A stretch of 57,581 nt of DNA. Source: Burkholderia sp. H160 (lineage in GTDB: Bacteria; Pseudomonadota; Gammaproteobacteria; Burkholderiales; Burkholderiaceae). Positions 16,478-24,475 of this stretch are shown in pieces (the first letter of the stretch is position 1; the number at the start of each line of letters is the position of its first letter). The stretch spans positions 1-57,581 of the forward strand of contig ABYL01000038.1 of assembly GCA_000173575.1 (NCBI GenBank), given 5' to 3'. The notes below the pieces were generated by a model. It searched no databases, was not told the DNA's origin, and saw nothing but the letters and a program-made list of their open reading frames with translations. The translations under genes were made by a program, and so were the position numbers.

Positions 16478-17461
16478 ATGCTCGCACCTACTCTCAAGCT
16501 GCGTGTCGCGTCAGTCGGCGCGCCGACCTCGCTGATCAAGTCCCTCACGCTCGAAGCTGAGGACGATGCGCTGCTGCCTGGCTACGAGCCGGGCGCACAC
16601 ATTCAGGTTGAGATCCCTGCGGCCGATGGCGGCGTCGCGCAATGGCGCTCGTATTCGCTGATCAACACTGATCCGCGAGTCGATACGCGCGCGGGCGTGC
16701 GTGCCTACCGTCTCGGCATCCGGCGCGAGGACGAAGGCCGCGGCGGTTCGCGCTTCATGCACACGCTGCAGGCGGGCGCCACGCTCACGGTGCGCGCACC
16801 CGTCAACCACTTCCCGCTCGCCGCACCGCCCTCGGTCATCCTGATCGCGGGCGGCATCGGCATCACGCCGATGGCGGCTATGGCGGCCGAACTGAGCAGC
16901 CAGAACCGCGACTACTCGCTGCACTTCTCGGGCCGCACGCGCGATGCGCTGCCGTTCGTCGATGAACTGCGTGCCGTTGCGGGCAAACGCCTCGTGCTGC
17001 ACGCCGACGACGACGACGTGACGCGCCTGTCGATCGACGTGCTGCTCGACGGCGCCGAGATCAACCAGCCGATCTACGTGTGCGGGCCGTCCGGCATGAT
17101 CGACGCGGTGCTCGCGGCGGCACGCCAGCGCGGTTGGCACGAGTGCGACCTGCATTACGAACTGTTCAGCGAAGTTGCACCGCAGGACGGCGACAGGACG
17201 TTTGAAATCGAGCTCAAGTCCTCGGGCAAGGTGCTGACCGTGCCCGCCGACAAGTCGGTGCTCGACACCCTGCTCGATAACGGCGTCGACGTCATGTACG
17301 ACTGCCGTGCCGGTTACTGCGGTCTGTGCTCGACCCATGTGGCGAGCGGCGACATCGAGCATCGCGACACCTACCTCTCCGATACGGACAAGGCGGGGGG
17401 GAAAGTCATGCAGGTGTGCGTGTCGCGCTGCAAGAGCGAACGCCTCGTGCTCGACCTATGA
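16478..17461 (+). CDS. Phthalate-dioxygenase-reductase-type ferredoxin-NAD(P)H oxidoreductase
   Basis: 327 residues in the PDR/VanB order: flavin domain (RSYSL at 57-61), NAD domain (GGIGITPM at 125-132 and CGPSGM at 202-207), and a C-terminal plant-type [2Fe-2S] domain with C276, C281, C284 and C314. It passes electrons from NADH via flavin and the iron-sulfur centre to the Rieske oxygenase encoded immediately upstream. The order and spacing (82 bases) make them an obvious two-component system. RSYSL is the flavin motif of this reductase family; FMN is usual in it. Confidence 0.92.
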   Translation: MLAPTLKLRVASVGAPTSLIKSLTLEAEDDALLPGYEPGAHIQVEIPAADGGVAQWRSYSLINTDPRVDTRAGVRAYRLGIRREDEGRGGSRFMHTLQAGATLTVRAPVNHFPLAAPPSVILIAGGIGITPMAAMAAELSSQNRDYSLHFSGRTRDALPFVDELRAVAGKRLVLHADDDDVTRLSIDVLLDGAEINQPIYVCGPSGMIDAVLAAARQRGWHECDLHYELFSEVAPQDGDRTFEIELKSSGKVLTVPADKSVLDTLLDNGVDVMYDCRAGYCGLCSTHVASGDIEHRDTYLSDTDKAGGKVMQVCVSRCKSERLVLDL

Positions 17462-17515
17462 CCTGTCGCCCGGTCATCCTGAACATCACCAGACAAACAT
17501 CCAACGGAGCGCCGC

Positions 17516-18298
17516 ATGAGCGAAACCCAGGTTACCTATGAACTCGACGGCGCCGTTGCGCTGATCGGGCTGAATCGTCCCGAGAAGCGCAACGCGATCA
17601 ACGAGGAAGTGATTGCGCAACTGCGTGATGCCGTCAACCGCGCCGGCGACGAAGCCATGTGCGGCGTGATCTACGGCCATGGCGGTCACTTCTCCGCTGG
17701 TCTCGACCTGCGCGAGGCGCTGTCGCGCGCCACCGGCCAGACCGCCCCGCCGAAGAAGCGCCGCCGTCATTCGTGGCACGAAGTGTTCGACCTGATCGCG
17801 CGCGGCCCTATTCCGTTCGTCGCGGCGCTGCACGGCGCCGTGGTCGGCGGCGGTCTCGAACTGGCGACGGCGGCACACGTGCGCGTCGGCGACAACTCGT
17901 GCTTCTTCGGGCTTCCCGAAGGCCAGCGCGGCATTTTCGTGGGCGGCGGCGGCACGGTGCGCATCCAGCGCGTGGTCGGCTATACCGTCATGGCTGACAT
18001 GATGCTGACAGGCCGTCTGCTGACCGCCGAGGAAGGCCAGCGCGAGCACATCATCACCTATCTGACGCCGGTCGGCGGCGCACTCGACAAAGCCAAGGAA
18101 ATCGCCGCAAAAATCGCGCAGAACGTGCCCGACACCAACTGGCGCATCACCAACCTGCTGCCGCGCGTGAACGATCTCTCGCATGAGGACGGCCTGTTCC
18201 TCGAGTACATGAGCTCGAACATGATGCGTTCTCCCGAAACCGCCGCACGTCTGCAGAATTTCGTGGACGGAAACGCCAAACTCGTCAAGCCGGAGTAA
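17516..18298 (+). CDS. Enoyl-CoA hydratase
   Basis: 260 residues. Both oxyanion segments (HFSAGLDL at 58-65 and HGAVVGGGLELATAA at 106-120) and both catalytic glutamates are present (E115 in GLELAT and E135 in GLPEGQRG), unlike the other crotonases in this window. It should hydrate a 2-enoyl-CoA to a 3-hydroxyacyl-CoA. The next gene, seven bases on, encodes the matching 3-hydroxyacyl-CoA dehydrogenase, so the two perform consecutive beta-oxidation steps between the acyl-CoA dehydrogenase pair and the thiolase. A basic PPKKRRRHSW insertion at about 78-88 is unusual and may shape the substrate pocket. Confidence 0.9.
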   Translation: MSETQVTYELDGAVALIGLNRPEKRNAINEEVIAQLRDAVNRAGDEAMCGVIYGHGGHFSAGLDLREALSRATGQTAPPKKRRRHSWHEVFDLIARGPIPFVAALHGAVVGGGLELATAAHVRVGDNSCFFGLPEGQRGIFVGGGGTVRIQRVVGYTVMADMMLTGRLLTAEEGQREHIITYLTPVGGALDKAKEIAAKIAQNVPDTNWRITNLLPRVNDLSHEDGLFLEYMSSNMMRSPETAARLQNFVDGNAKLVKPE

Positions 18299-18305
18299 AG
18301 CAACG

Positions 18306-19631
18306 ATGAATGCACCCGCAGAATTCACGCCGCAGGAAGCCGCCGCACTGGCCCATGTGAAGGCCGCCGAAAAGGTCGCCGCGCAAATCCCGGTGGCCGC
18401 CGGTGTCAAGCCGCGCGATATCGGGCGCGCAGCCGTGATCGGCGCTGGCACAATGGGCGGCGGTATCGCCATGGCGCTCGTGGCGGCCGGCATCCCCGTC
18501 ACGCTGATCGACGCGAACGACGAAGGTCTGCAGCGCGGCCTCGCACGCATCAGCGACAACTATAACCAGAGCATCAAGCGCGGCAAGCTGGACGACGCCA
18601 CGCGCGATGCCCGGCTCGCGCTGATCACGGGCTCGACCGCGATCGCCGACGTCAAGGACGCGGACATCGTCATCGAGGCCGTGTTCGAAGATCTCGGCCT
18701 CAAGCAAGGCATCTTCCGCGAACTCGATCGCCACGCGAAGGCTGGCGCGATCCTCGCCACCAACACGTCGGGCCTCGACATCAACGAGATCGCGGCCGTC
18801 ACGACGCGCGCGCAGGACGTGGTGGGCGCGCACTTCTTCAGCCCGGCGCACGTGATGCGTCTGCTCGAGGTCGTGCGCGCCGACAACACCTCCGACGAGG
18901 CGGTCGTCACGCTGATGGAACTCGGCCGCCGCATGGGCAAGGTGGCGGTGTACTCGCTCGTGTACCCCGGTTTCATCGGCAATGCGCTGTTCCGCAACTA
19001 CAATCGCGAAGCCCACTTCCTCGTCGAAGACGGCGCGCTGCCGCACGAAGTCGATGCCGCGCTCAAGGATTTTGGCTATGCGATGGGTATTTTCGCGGTG
19101 CACGACATGGCCGGCAACGACGTCGGTTACCAGACGCGCAAGGCACAGATGGCCACGCGTCCGAACGATCGCCGCTGGAACGACCTGATCATGAAACTGG
19201 TCGAGATGGGCCGCCTCGGGCAGAAGAACGGCAAGGGCTGGTACCGCTATGAAGCGGGCGACCGCACGCCGCATCGCGACCCGGAGATCGAGCAGTACAT
19301 CGTCGAGGAATCGGCACGCCTGGGCATCACGCGGCGTTCGATCCCGAAGGAAGAGATCATCAAGCGCTGCATGTACGGCATGATCAACGAAGGCGCGAAG
19401 CTGCTTGAACAGGGTATCGCGCTGCGCGCGAGCGATATCGACGTCGTATACGTGACAGGCTACGGCTTCCCGGCCAAGCTCGGCGGCCCGATGTACTACG
19501 CCGACCAGATCGGCCTCGCCAATGTCTATCAGGACATCAAGCGCCTGTACGAAGAGTACGGCTACTGGTGGAAGCCGGCGCCGCTGCTCGAAAAGCTCGC
19601 GGCCGGCAACGGCAGGTTTGCCGATCTCTGA
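18306..19631 (+). CDS. 3-hydroxyacyl-CoA dehydrogenase
   Basis: 441 residues. An N-terminal extension of about 40 residues precedes the Rossmann motif AAVIGAGTMGGGIAMAL (42-58), then NTSGLDINEIA, the catalytic-His block GAHFFSPAHVMRLLEVV, and two C-terminal helical domains ending LGGPMYYADQIGL. This is the dehydrogenase half of FadB/FadJ without the hydratase half, which the upstream gene supplies. It oxidises the 3-hydroxyacyl-CoA to a 3-ketoacyl-CoA with NAD+. It is the last gene of the plus-strand set and is followed by two hairpins. Confidence 0.92.
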   Translation: MNAPAEFTPQEAAALAHVKAAEKVAAQIPVAAGVKPRDIGRAAVIGAGTMGGGIAMALVAAGIPVTLIDANDEGLQRGLARISDNYNQSIKRGKLDDATRDARLALITGSTAIADVKDADIVIEAVFEDLGLKQGIFRELDRHAKAGAILATNTSGLDINEIAAVTTRAQDVVGAHFFSPAHVMRLLEVVRADNTSDEAVVTLMELGRRMGKVAVYSLVYPGFIGNALFRNYNREAHFLVEDGALPHEVDAALKDFGYAMGIFAVHDMAGNDVGYQTRKAQMATRPNDRRWNDLIMKLVEMGRLGQKNGKGWYRYEAGDRTPHRDPEIEQYIVEESARLGITRRSIPKEEIIKRCMYGMINEGAKLLEQGIALRASDIDVVYVTGYGFPAKLGGPMYYADQIGLANVYQDIKRLYEEYGYWWKPAPLLEKLAAGNGRFADL

Positions 19632-19645
19632 TCTCCGCCGTCAAG

Positions 19646-19673
19646 CATGCTGCCCGCTTCACGCGGCAGCATG
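19646..19673 (+). terminator. Hairpin after the plus-strand catabolic genes
   Basis: A perfect 9-bp inverted repeat CATGCTGCC / GGCAGCATG with a 10-base loop, without a T-run. It is the first of two hairpins downstream of the dehydrogenase and could be a pause or RNA-stability element. Confidence 0.4.
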
Positions 19674-19683
19674 GCTCGAATAG

Positions 19684-19727
19684 AAAGGCCAGATCTCATG
19701 TGAATGAGTATCTGGCCTTTCTTTCTT
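19684..19727 (+). terminator. Rho-independent terminator
   Basis: An 11-bp stem AAAGGCCAGAT / ATCTGGCCTTT, extended inward by CTCAT / ATGAG around a GTGA loop with one bulged T, followed by CTTTCTT. It ends the plus-strand catabolic transcript. Confidence 0.85.
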
Positions 19728-19823
19728 GACGAAGCACAACCCAGGTGTTTCGTTGTCGGCGCGAAAGCTCTCCCACACGCACAACGAGCCAACCGGGCGT
19801 GATCCGGTCTGCAGGACGAGCAA

Positions 19824-19845
19824 ACGCCACGCATAAGCGTGGCGT
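19824..19845 (-). terminator. Probable terminator of the porin gene
   Basis: A perfect 9-bp inverted repeat ACGCCACGC / GCGTGGCGT with a 4-base loop, about 60 bases beyond the porin stop. The tail on the minus strand is only TTTG, so termination is likely but not certain. Confidence 0.55.
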
Positions 19846-19903
19846 CCGAGGCATGGCATGCCGGGAAACCCCATGCATACCTGTACGGCTTGTTCCTGAC
19901 CGG

Positions 19904-21064
19904 TCAGAACAGATGACGAATACCGACTTGCACGGCGAGCTGGTTGGCGGTGCTCGAACGCCCGTTCCCAAAAATTGCATTCGTGCCAACGGTGGCACCG
20001 TACGAAAACGGCGTCGAGATCAGGAAGTTGTCAGCAAACTGGCGACCAGCAAATGCATGCTGGAGGGTGCCGAAGGCATACACGTCCGTACGCTTCGACA
20101 ACCGATAGTCGGCACCCAAGCTATACAGATTGAATTTGCCGAGCCGACGCTGATCCATATAGGTAAAACCAGCGCCGAACGAGATGTCCGGTGCAGCCTG
20201 ATAGGTCAGGCCAGCTTCATAGCCGCTCGACACCACCGTGCCAAGCGTTCGGCTATTCGCACTCGTGTACGTGTACACGCCATTCAGGGCGAAGCGATCA
20301 CCGAGACTCACCTGCCCCGCCAACGCCGCCGTATAAATCGCATCCGCCTGCAGGGCGTATTGCGCCATCGTACCGGCACCCGGGCCGCCCGTTGCAGCAA
20401 CTGCACCGCCTTGCGTGCGGGTAAAGCTTGCGGCCACCGAGTACGGCGCCTTCAACGAACCGGTCGGGCTGTACTTCAGGCCAGCACTGAATACGCTTGC
20501 GGCACCGTTGAACGTACCGCCGAGACGTCCCGGCGTATTGCTGAAACCATACATCACGCCAGCACCGAAGCCATGCCAGATCGGCGTTTCATAGCGCACC
20601 ATGTTGCTGACCGGCTCACCCGCCAGGCGGTCGACGTCATACGAACCGTGGAACGCATACGACGGCGCGAACTGGGCAACGTTCGTGTAGTACGAAATGT
20701 AATCGTAGATGAAGTCGTAGTCGTAACCGGCAATCAGGGTACCGAACCTGTCGCTCGTCAGACCGACAAAAGCGCGGCGGCCGAACAGCGCGCCGCCGTG
20801 ACTCGCCGTACCGGTATTCAGCGAGAAACCGTTCTCGAGCGTGAAGATTGCCTTCAGACCGCCGCCCAGGTCTTCGACGCCACGCAGACCCCAGCGCGAC
20901 GCCTGATTGATGCCGTCGTCGAGCTTGAACAGCGAGCTGCCTTTTACGTTGTTCACGTAGGTCAGGCCATTGTCGATAATGCCGTACAGCGTGACGCTGC
21001 TTTGTGCATGCACACCTACCGAAGCCAGCGCTGCAATCGCGCCTGCCAATAGTTTCTTCCTCAT
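19904..21064 (-). CDS. Gram-negative general porin (Burkholderia OmpC-like)
   Basis: 386 residues. A signal peptide MRKKLLAGAIAALASVGVHA is followed by mature QSSVTLYGIIDNGLTYV. The body has alternating aromatic beta-strand segments and the family ends GIRHLF with the C-terminal Phe needed for outer-membrane insertion. It forms a trimeric 16-strand diffusion channel. Its position between the catabolic genes and the MFS carrier, together with an upstream element shared with that carrier gene, suggests it admits the same substrate through the outer membrane. It has its own terminator-like hairpin. Confidence 0.93.
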   Translation of the reverse strand: MRKKLLAGAIAALASVGVHAQSSVTLYGIIDNGLTYVNNVKGSSLFKLDDGINQASRWGLRGVEDLGGGLKAIFTLENGFSLNTGTASHGGALFGRRAFVGLTSDRFGTLIAGYDYDFIYDYISYYTNVAQFAPSYAFHGSYDVDRLAGEPVSNMVRYETPIWHGFGAGVMYGFSNTPGRLGGTFNGAASVFSAGLKYSPTGSLKAPYSVAASFTRTQGGAVAATGGPGAGTMAQYALQADAIYTAALAGQVSLGDRFALNGVYTYTSANSRTLGTVVSSGYEAGLTYQAAPDISFGAGFTYMDQRRLGKFNLYSLGADYRLSKRTDVYAFGTLQHAFAGRQFADNFLISTPFSYGATVGTNAIFGNGRSSTANQLAVQVGIRHLF

Positions 21065-21188
21065 GTCCAGGTCTCCACCTATCTCATTTTTTCAGATCAA
21101 ACGAAATTCGCTGGTCAGCTTCGCACCGGAATCCGAACCATCCCGGTTCCGGTCACCCAAGGCCCGCTATACTCACCGCCGTTTTTCA

Positions 21189-21214
21189 TATTCCACAAAC
21201 CTGCTTGTGGAATA
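21189..21214. promoter_or_regulatory. Perfect inverted repeat upstream of the porin
   Basis: TATTCCACAA-N6-TTGTGGAATA, a perfect 10-bp inverted repeat about 125 bases before the porin start. A similar CCACGA-N6-TCGTGG, followed in both cases by GATTTTGA-N-GCATA, stands upstream of the MFS gene. Probably a regulator site rather than a terminator, since it lacks a T-run and lies upstream of the gene. Confidence 0.6.
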
Positions 21215-21431
21215 CTGGATCTGATTTTGAAGCATACCTGATGTGGCATGCAAGAATACATTTAAGGTATCGACCTATCGTTTTCCCTCACCCGTCATGC
21301 GAGCAGATCACGCAGCGCGCAAAGGCTTGCCAGATCGGGGCGTTTGGAGGGGATAGCGGGAATGAAGGTGGAACTGCAGGATGGGAAAGCGTAAATTGCG
21401 CGGCGCAGCGATGTATGCGTACAACAGAGTG

Positions 21432-21443
21432 TAGGTATACCTA
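21432..21443. promoter_or_regulatory. Perfect palindrome TAGGTATACCTA, candidate GntR operator
   Basis: A 12-bp perfect palindrome with the GGTATACC core also found upstream of the GntR gene copy 2. It lies between the terminator of that gene and the porin, about 370 bases upstream of the porin start. Confidence 0.45.
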
Positions 21444-21475
21444 TTGCGTCTGGCCGTCAGTTCAGTTTGGCGGCC

Positions 21476-21520
21476 AAAAGAAATGCCCCCAGGGAGCTCA
21501 GCTCAAAAAACCAGGGGGCA
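21476..21520 (-). terminator. Rho-independent terminator of GntR copy 2
   Basis: On the minus strand, stem TGCCCCC / GGGGGCA extended by GG/CC after one mismatch, then TTTCTTTT. It lies 55 bases beyond the GntR stop. Confidence 0.7.
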
Positions 21521-21574
21521 ACGAACGGCAGGGGAGCGGGACTCGACCATCCCGGAAGACGCCAATACGGCGCA

Positions 21575-22309
21575 TCAACCATCGTCGAAGGGCGGTTCCG
21601 TTGAGGAAAAGCCGACGTCACGCCCAAGCGTGGGCGCACTCGCGAAGTACTCTTCTGGCAAAGTGGCGAGGAACTCCGAAAAGCCCGCGTCGCCGCCCGG
21701 CGAGTGCTCGGCCATGGCGGCTTCGGCGGCGGCTTCGTCGCCGGAAAGCAACGCCTGCGCGAGCTTCCGGTGATCGTCGATCGCCTTCTCGCGGCGGCTC
21801 GGCGCGAGGAACGGCTTGGGCCGGTAACGCGAGATCAGGCGGCGGATGGAACGAATCTGATCAGCCAGATAATCGTTGTGGCAGGCGTTGCAGATCACTT
21901 CGTGGAATGCCACATTGGCGCGGGCGAAACCGCGCGGATCGTTTTCCTGCAAGGCGGCGACGCCTTCGTCGATCGCCTTTTGGAGTGCCGCTCGCTGTTG
22001 GTCGTTCATTCGCCGCGCAGCGAGGCGGGCCGACACCACCTCAAGCTCGCTGAGCAGTTCAAGCACGTCACGCAGTTGCGGCACCGACATCTTGCTTACG
22101 AATACGCCCTGCCGCGGCACGATCTGTACATACCGCTGCGCGGCAAGCTGCTGAAGCGCCTCGCGGATTGGCGTGCGCGAGACATTGAAGCGCGTCGCCA
22201 GTGCTCGCTCGTCCAACGTTGCGCCCGGGACCAGCTCACCGCGCTCAATTTCCGCTTCGAGAAGGGCCTTGATTTCAACCGACCGGCTTATTTTTGGGAT
22301 CTGGCTCAT
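21575..22309 (-). CDS. GntR-family regulator with FCD effector domain, copy 2
   Basis: 244 residues. The winged helix contains LVPGATLDERALATRFNVSRTPIREALQQL, nearly identical to copy 1, and the FCD domain has ANVAFHEVICN and DDHRKLAQAL. Both copies end with a GFSEFLA-(T/A)-(L/V)-P block, so they are true paralogues and probably recognise the same DNA box. It is a lone gene between terminators, facing the same way as the MFS and porin genes. The GGTATACC palindrome 63 bases upstream suggests autoregulation. One plausible division of labour is uptake genes for this copy and catabolic genes for copy 1. Confidence 0.9.
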   Translation of the reverse strand: MSQIPKISRSVEIKALLEAEIERGELVPGATLDERALATRFNVSRTPIREALQQLAAQRYVQIVPRQGVFVSKMSVPQLRDVLELLSELEVVSARLAARRMNDQQRAALQKAIDEGVAALQENDPRGFARANVAFHEVICNACHNDYLADQIRSIRRLISRYRPKPFLAPSRREKAIDDHRKLAQALLSGDEAAAEAAMAEHSPGGDAGFSEFLATLPEEYFASAPTLGRDVGFSSTEPPFDDG

Positions 22310-22370
22310 CGAACGAGAATGACAGACATAAAAGGTTTAACAGAAAACATGAATCCCTATGATACCGCAG

Positions 22371-22380
22371 AGGTATACCA
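22371..22380. promoter_or_regulatory. AGGTATACCA box, candidate autoregulatory operator
   Basis: The core GGTATACC is a perfect 8-bp palindrome, 63 bases before the ATG of GntR copy 2. It matches the box at the other GntR gene and the TAGGTATACCTA palindrome. Confidence 0.5.
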
Positions 22381-22412
22381 GATACGCGTTTCCCGACTAG
22401 CCATAATGAGAA

Positions 22413-22440
22413 ACGGCGCCGTATTCGCATACGGCGCCGT
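22413..22440 (-). terminator. Rho-independent terminator of the MFS gene
   Basis: A perfect 12-bp inverted repeat ACGGCGCCGTAT / ATACGGCGCCGT with a 4-base loop; on the minus strand it is followed by TTTCTCATT. It lies about 25 bases beyond the transporter stop. Confidence 0.8.
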
Positions 22441-22465
22441 CGGGACAATGCTTGCCAAACAGGTC

Positions 22466-23851
22466 TTAGGAATTCTTCAGATGACGCGTCGCACGGAGGT
22501 AATGGAAGGCCGACCAGATTAGCACCACGCTCGCCGTCAGCATCGCGTAGCGCACACCATTGGCCGAGGCGTCATGACATGCCGATGCAAATGGACCCTG
22601 CAACACGGCCGCGGCACCATGCGGTCCTTTCGGCACGGTACACACCGCGTGGAAATCACCCTGCGTGAACAGGTGCGATGCGAAACGATCACTGAGAAAA
22701 CCCACCGTCGGCGTGCCGAGGCCCTGACCGATCAGGTTCATCAGCAGGAACACAATGGCCGACGCGGTAGCACGCATGCGCGGCTCGACGATGCTCTGCA
22801 CCACCGCGAAGGTCGGGCCGTTCCACACGTTCAGCAGGATCGTGCCAATGAACAGCAGCGCGACGCTCAGCTGCCACTGATCTGCGATGAAGGCAAACGC
22901 CAGCAGCGGGAAACCAAGTCCAGTACCCAGCGCCGGGATCCGCGCATACCAGCGGCGATCGTTGACGCCAAACCGGTCCGCACACACGCCGCCGAGCGTA
23001 GTGCCGATGATGCCGCCCAAGCCGATCACCAGACCGAAAATCACACCGGCCTGGGCAAAACTCATGTTGTAGACACGGATGAAATACATCGGGATGAACA
23101 GGTTGATGCCGTACTGGCCAAATGCACCGATCACCGTGCCGAGCAGCATCTGCACGAAGGCGCGGCTCGAGGTCAGCCGCTTGAACACCGCGTTCAGGGG
23201 CGGAGCACTTGCGCTGGCGCCGGCCGCGACACCATCCGCGCCGCCACGCTTGGGCTCACGCAGCGTAAGCCACGCCAGCAGGCCAAACACGAGACCCGGC
23301 AGGCCCACCACATAGAACACCGGACGCCAGCCCAGATGCTCCACGAGCCAGCCGCCTCCAAACGCGCCGGCCAGCACGCCGATCGGCGGCCCCAGCGCAT
23401 AGATGGCGAGCGCACTCGCACGGCGGCGCGGACCGAACTCATCGGCGATCAGCGAGTGCGAGGTCGGCGTGCTGCCGGCTTCGCCGATTCCTACGCCGAG
23501 GCGATACAGCATCAGTTGCCAGAAGCTGCCTGCCGTGCCGCAGAGCGCGGTCATCGCCGACCAGGCGACGATCGAGATCGAGATCAGTACGACACGGTTG
23601 AATTTGTCAGCCAGACGCGCAATCGGCAGGCCAAGTACCGAATAGAAAACCGAAAACGCGAGGCCGCCCAGCAGGCCGACCTGATAATCACTGAGGCCCA
23701 TGTCCATCTTCACGGCCTGACCAACCACCGCAACGATGATGCGATCAACAAAGCTCGACGCATAGATCAGCACCAGGATCAGCAAAAACCATCCGCGATA
23801 CCAGTTGCTGCTCGATCTCGTGCCCACATTCTCTGCGGTCAGTTCTTTCAT
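22466..23851 (-). CDS. MFS transporter, spinster-like/aromatic-acid carrier type
   Basis: 461 residues with about 12 hydrophobic segments. The loop 2-3 signature LPIARLADKFNRVVL and YRLGVGIGEAG in helix 4 place it in the major facilitator superfamily, near spinster-type and organic-acid carriers. It would import the growth substrate (or a metabolite) across the inner membrane by proton symport. ATG at MKELTAEN follows GGAG at about 11 bases; an in-frame GTG five codons earlier is possible. It has its own terminator and an upstream element like that of the porin gene, suggesting co-regulated outer- and inner-membrane uptake. Confidence 0.9.
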   Translation of the reverse strand: MKELTAENVGTRSSSNWYRGWFLLILVLIYASSFVDRIIVAVVGQAVKMDMGLSDYQVGLLGGLAFSVFYSVLGLPIARLADKFNRVVLISISIVAWSAMTALCGTAGSFWQLMLYRLGVGIGEAGSTPTSHSLIADEFGPRRRASALAIYALGPPIGVLAGAFGGGWLVEHLGWRPVFYVVGLPGLVFGLLAWLTLREPKRGGADGVAAGASASAPPLNAVFKRLTSSRAFVQMLLGTVIGAFGQYGINLFIPMYFIRVYNMSFAQAGVIFGLVIGLGGIIGTTLGGVCADRFGVNDRRWYARIPALGTGLGFPLLAFAFIADQWQLSVALLFIGTILLNVWNGPTFAVVQSIVEPRMRATASAIVFLLMNLIGQGLGTPTVGFLSDRFASHLFTQGDFHAVCTVPKGPHGAAAVLQGPFASACHDASANGVRYAMLTASVVLIWSAFHYLRATRHLKNS

Positions 23852-23932
23852 ATTGCGCGTCTCCACTCATTCGGGGCTCGGGCGGCCAAGCCGGTGAACT
23901 CACCCGCCCTATATCCGAAACTTTCTTGTATG

Positions 23933-23950
23933 CCACGATGTGCGTCGTGG
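23933..23950. promoter_or_regulatory. Inverted repeat upstream of the MFS gene, shared with the porin
   Basis: CCACGA-N6-TCGTGG, followed 11 bases later by GATTTTGATGCATA. The same arrangement, CCACAA-N6-TTGTGG then GATTTTGAAGCATA, stands upstream of the porin in the same orientation. Confidence 0.55.
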
Positions 23951-24364
23951 GATTTCAATTCGATTTTGATGCATAACTGGTGGTCGCGCAATCAGAACAT
24001 GACCTTGAAGCGTCATCGTTTTCACCTAGCCCAACTTGCGAACGCGTTGCCTTTGGGCAGCCATCAGGCCCAACTGGCATCTCGCCGACGCACTGAAGCT
24101 GCTCGCGCCGCTAGTCGGAACGCAAGTGACATCCGAGGATGCGTTGTGGGTCGATGCGCCCCACCTCGCGGCCGTCTGTGCCGTGGGTGAACGTTTCGCG
24201 CGTCATGATGCGGGCGGCTTCGAGCAGCACCAGATCCAGCACACGGAGCGCCGCGGGTTCTCGAGTTTGGTGGCGAACCGGTGGCATGCACGGTCTGGGG
24301 CAGCTTCGCTGCTTTCTATGGTAAACCACGATTAAAAATGGACGACCACAGACGTAATTAATGC

Positions 24365-24388
24365 ATACCAATATCTATTGACTGGTAT
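24365..24388. promoter_or_regulatory. ATACCA-N12-TGGTAT inverted repeat upstream of the chemoreceptor
   Basis: The same half-sites as at the GntR copy 1 promoter (there with an 11-base spacer). It lies about 90 bases before the receptor start, so the receptor may be controlled with the catabolic genes. Confidence 0.45.
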
Positions 24389-24475
24389 AACTGCTGGGTG
24401 TCCTGAGTCTGCCGCTGTTGCGCGTTGACGCTGGACGAGACTCTAACAAGACGAACTTTCAAAGCTTACATACAC

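Larger units (their letters stand above)
23852..24475. other. Long intergenic region with regulatory repeats
   Basis: It separates the divergent MFS and chemoreceptor genes. It contains the CCACGA-N6-TCGTGG element near the MFS start and an ATACCA-N12-TGGTAT inverted repeat near the receptor. Between about 24040 and 24330 codon use looks partly gene-like on both strands, but the translations match nothing I recognise. This could be a decayed gene. Confidence 0.4.

Noticed and set aside
19745-21052. Long plus-strand open frame opposite the porin
   Set aside because: It is the antisense of a clear porin with signal peptide and C-terminal Phe; its translation is Arg/His-rich without any family pattern.
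22574-24190. Very long plus-strand open frame opposite the MFS gene
   Set aside because: Antisense of a well-supported membrane transporter; composition is low-complexity Arg/His/Gln, typical of shadow frames in GC-rich DNA.
24036-24335. Plus-strand frame in the MFS/chemoreceptor intergenic region, also partly gene-like on the other strand
   Set aside because: No recognisable family, no ribosome site and no partner; kept only as a possible decayed gene in the region note.
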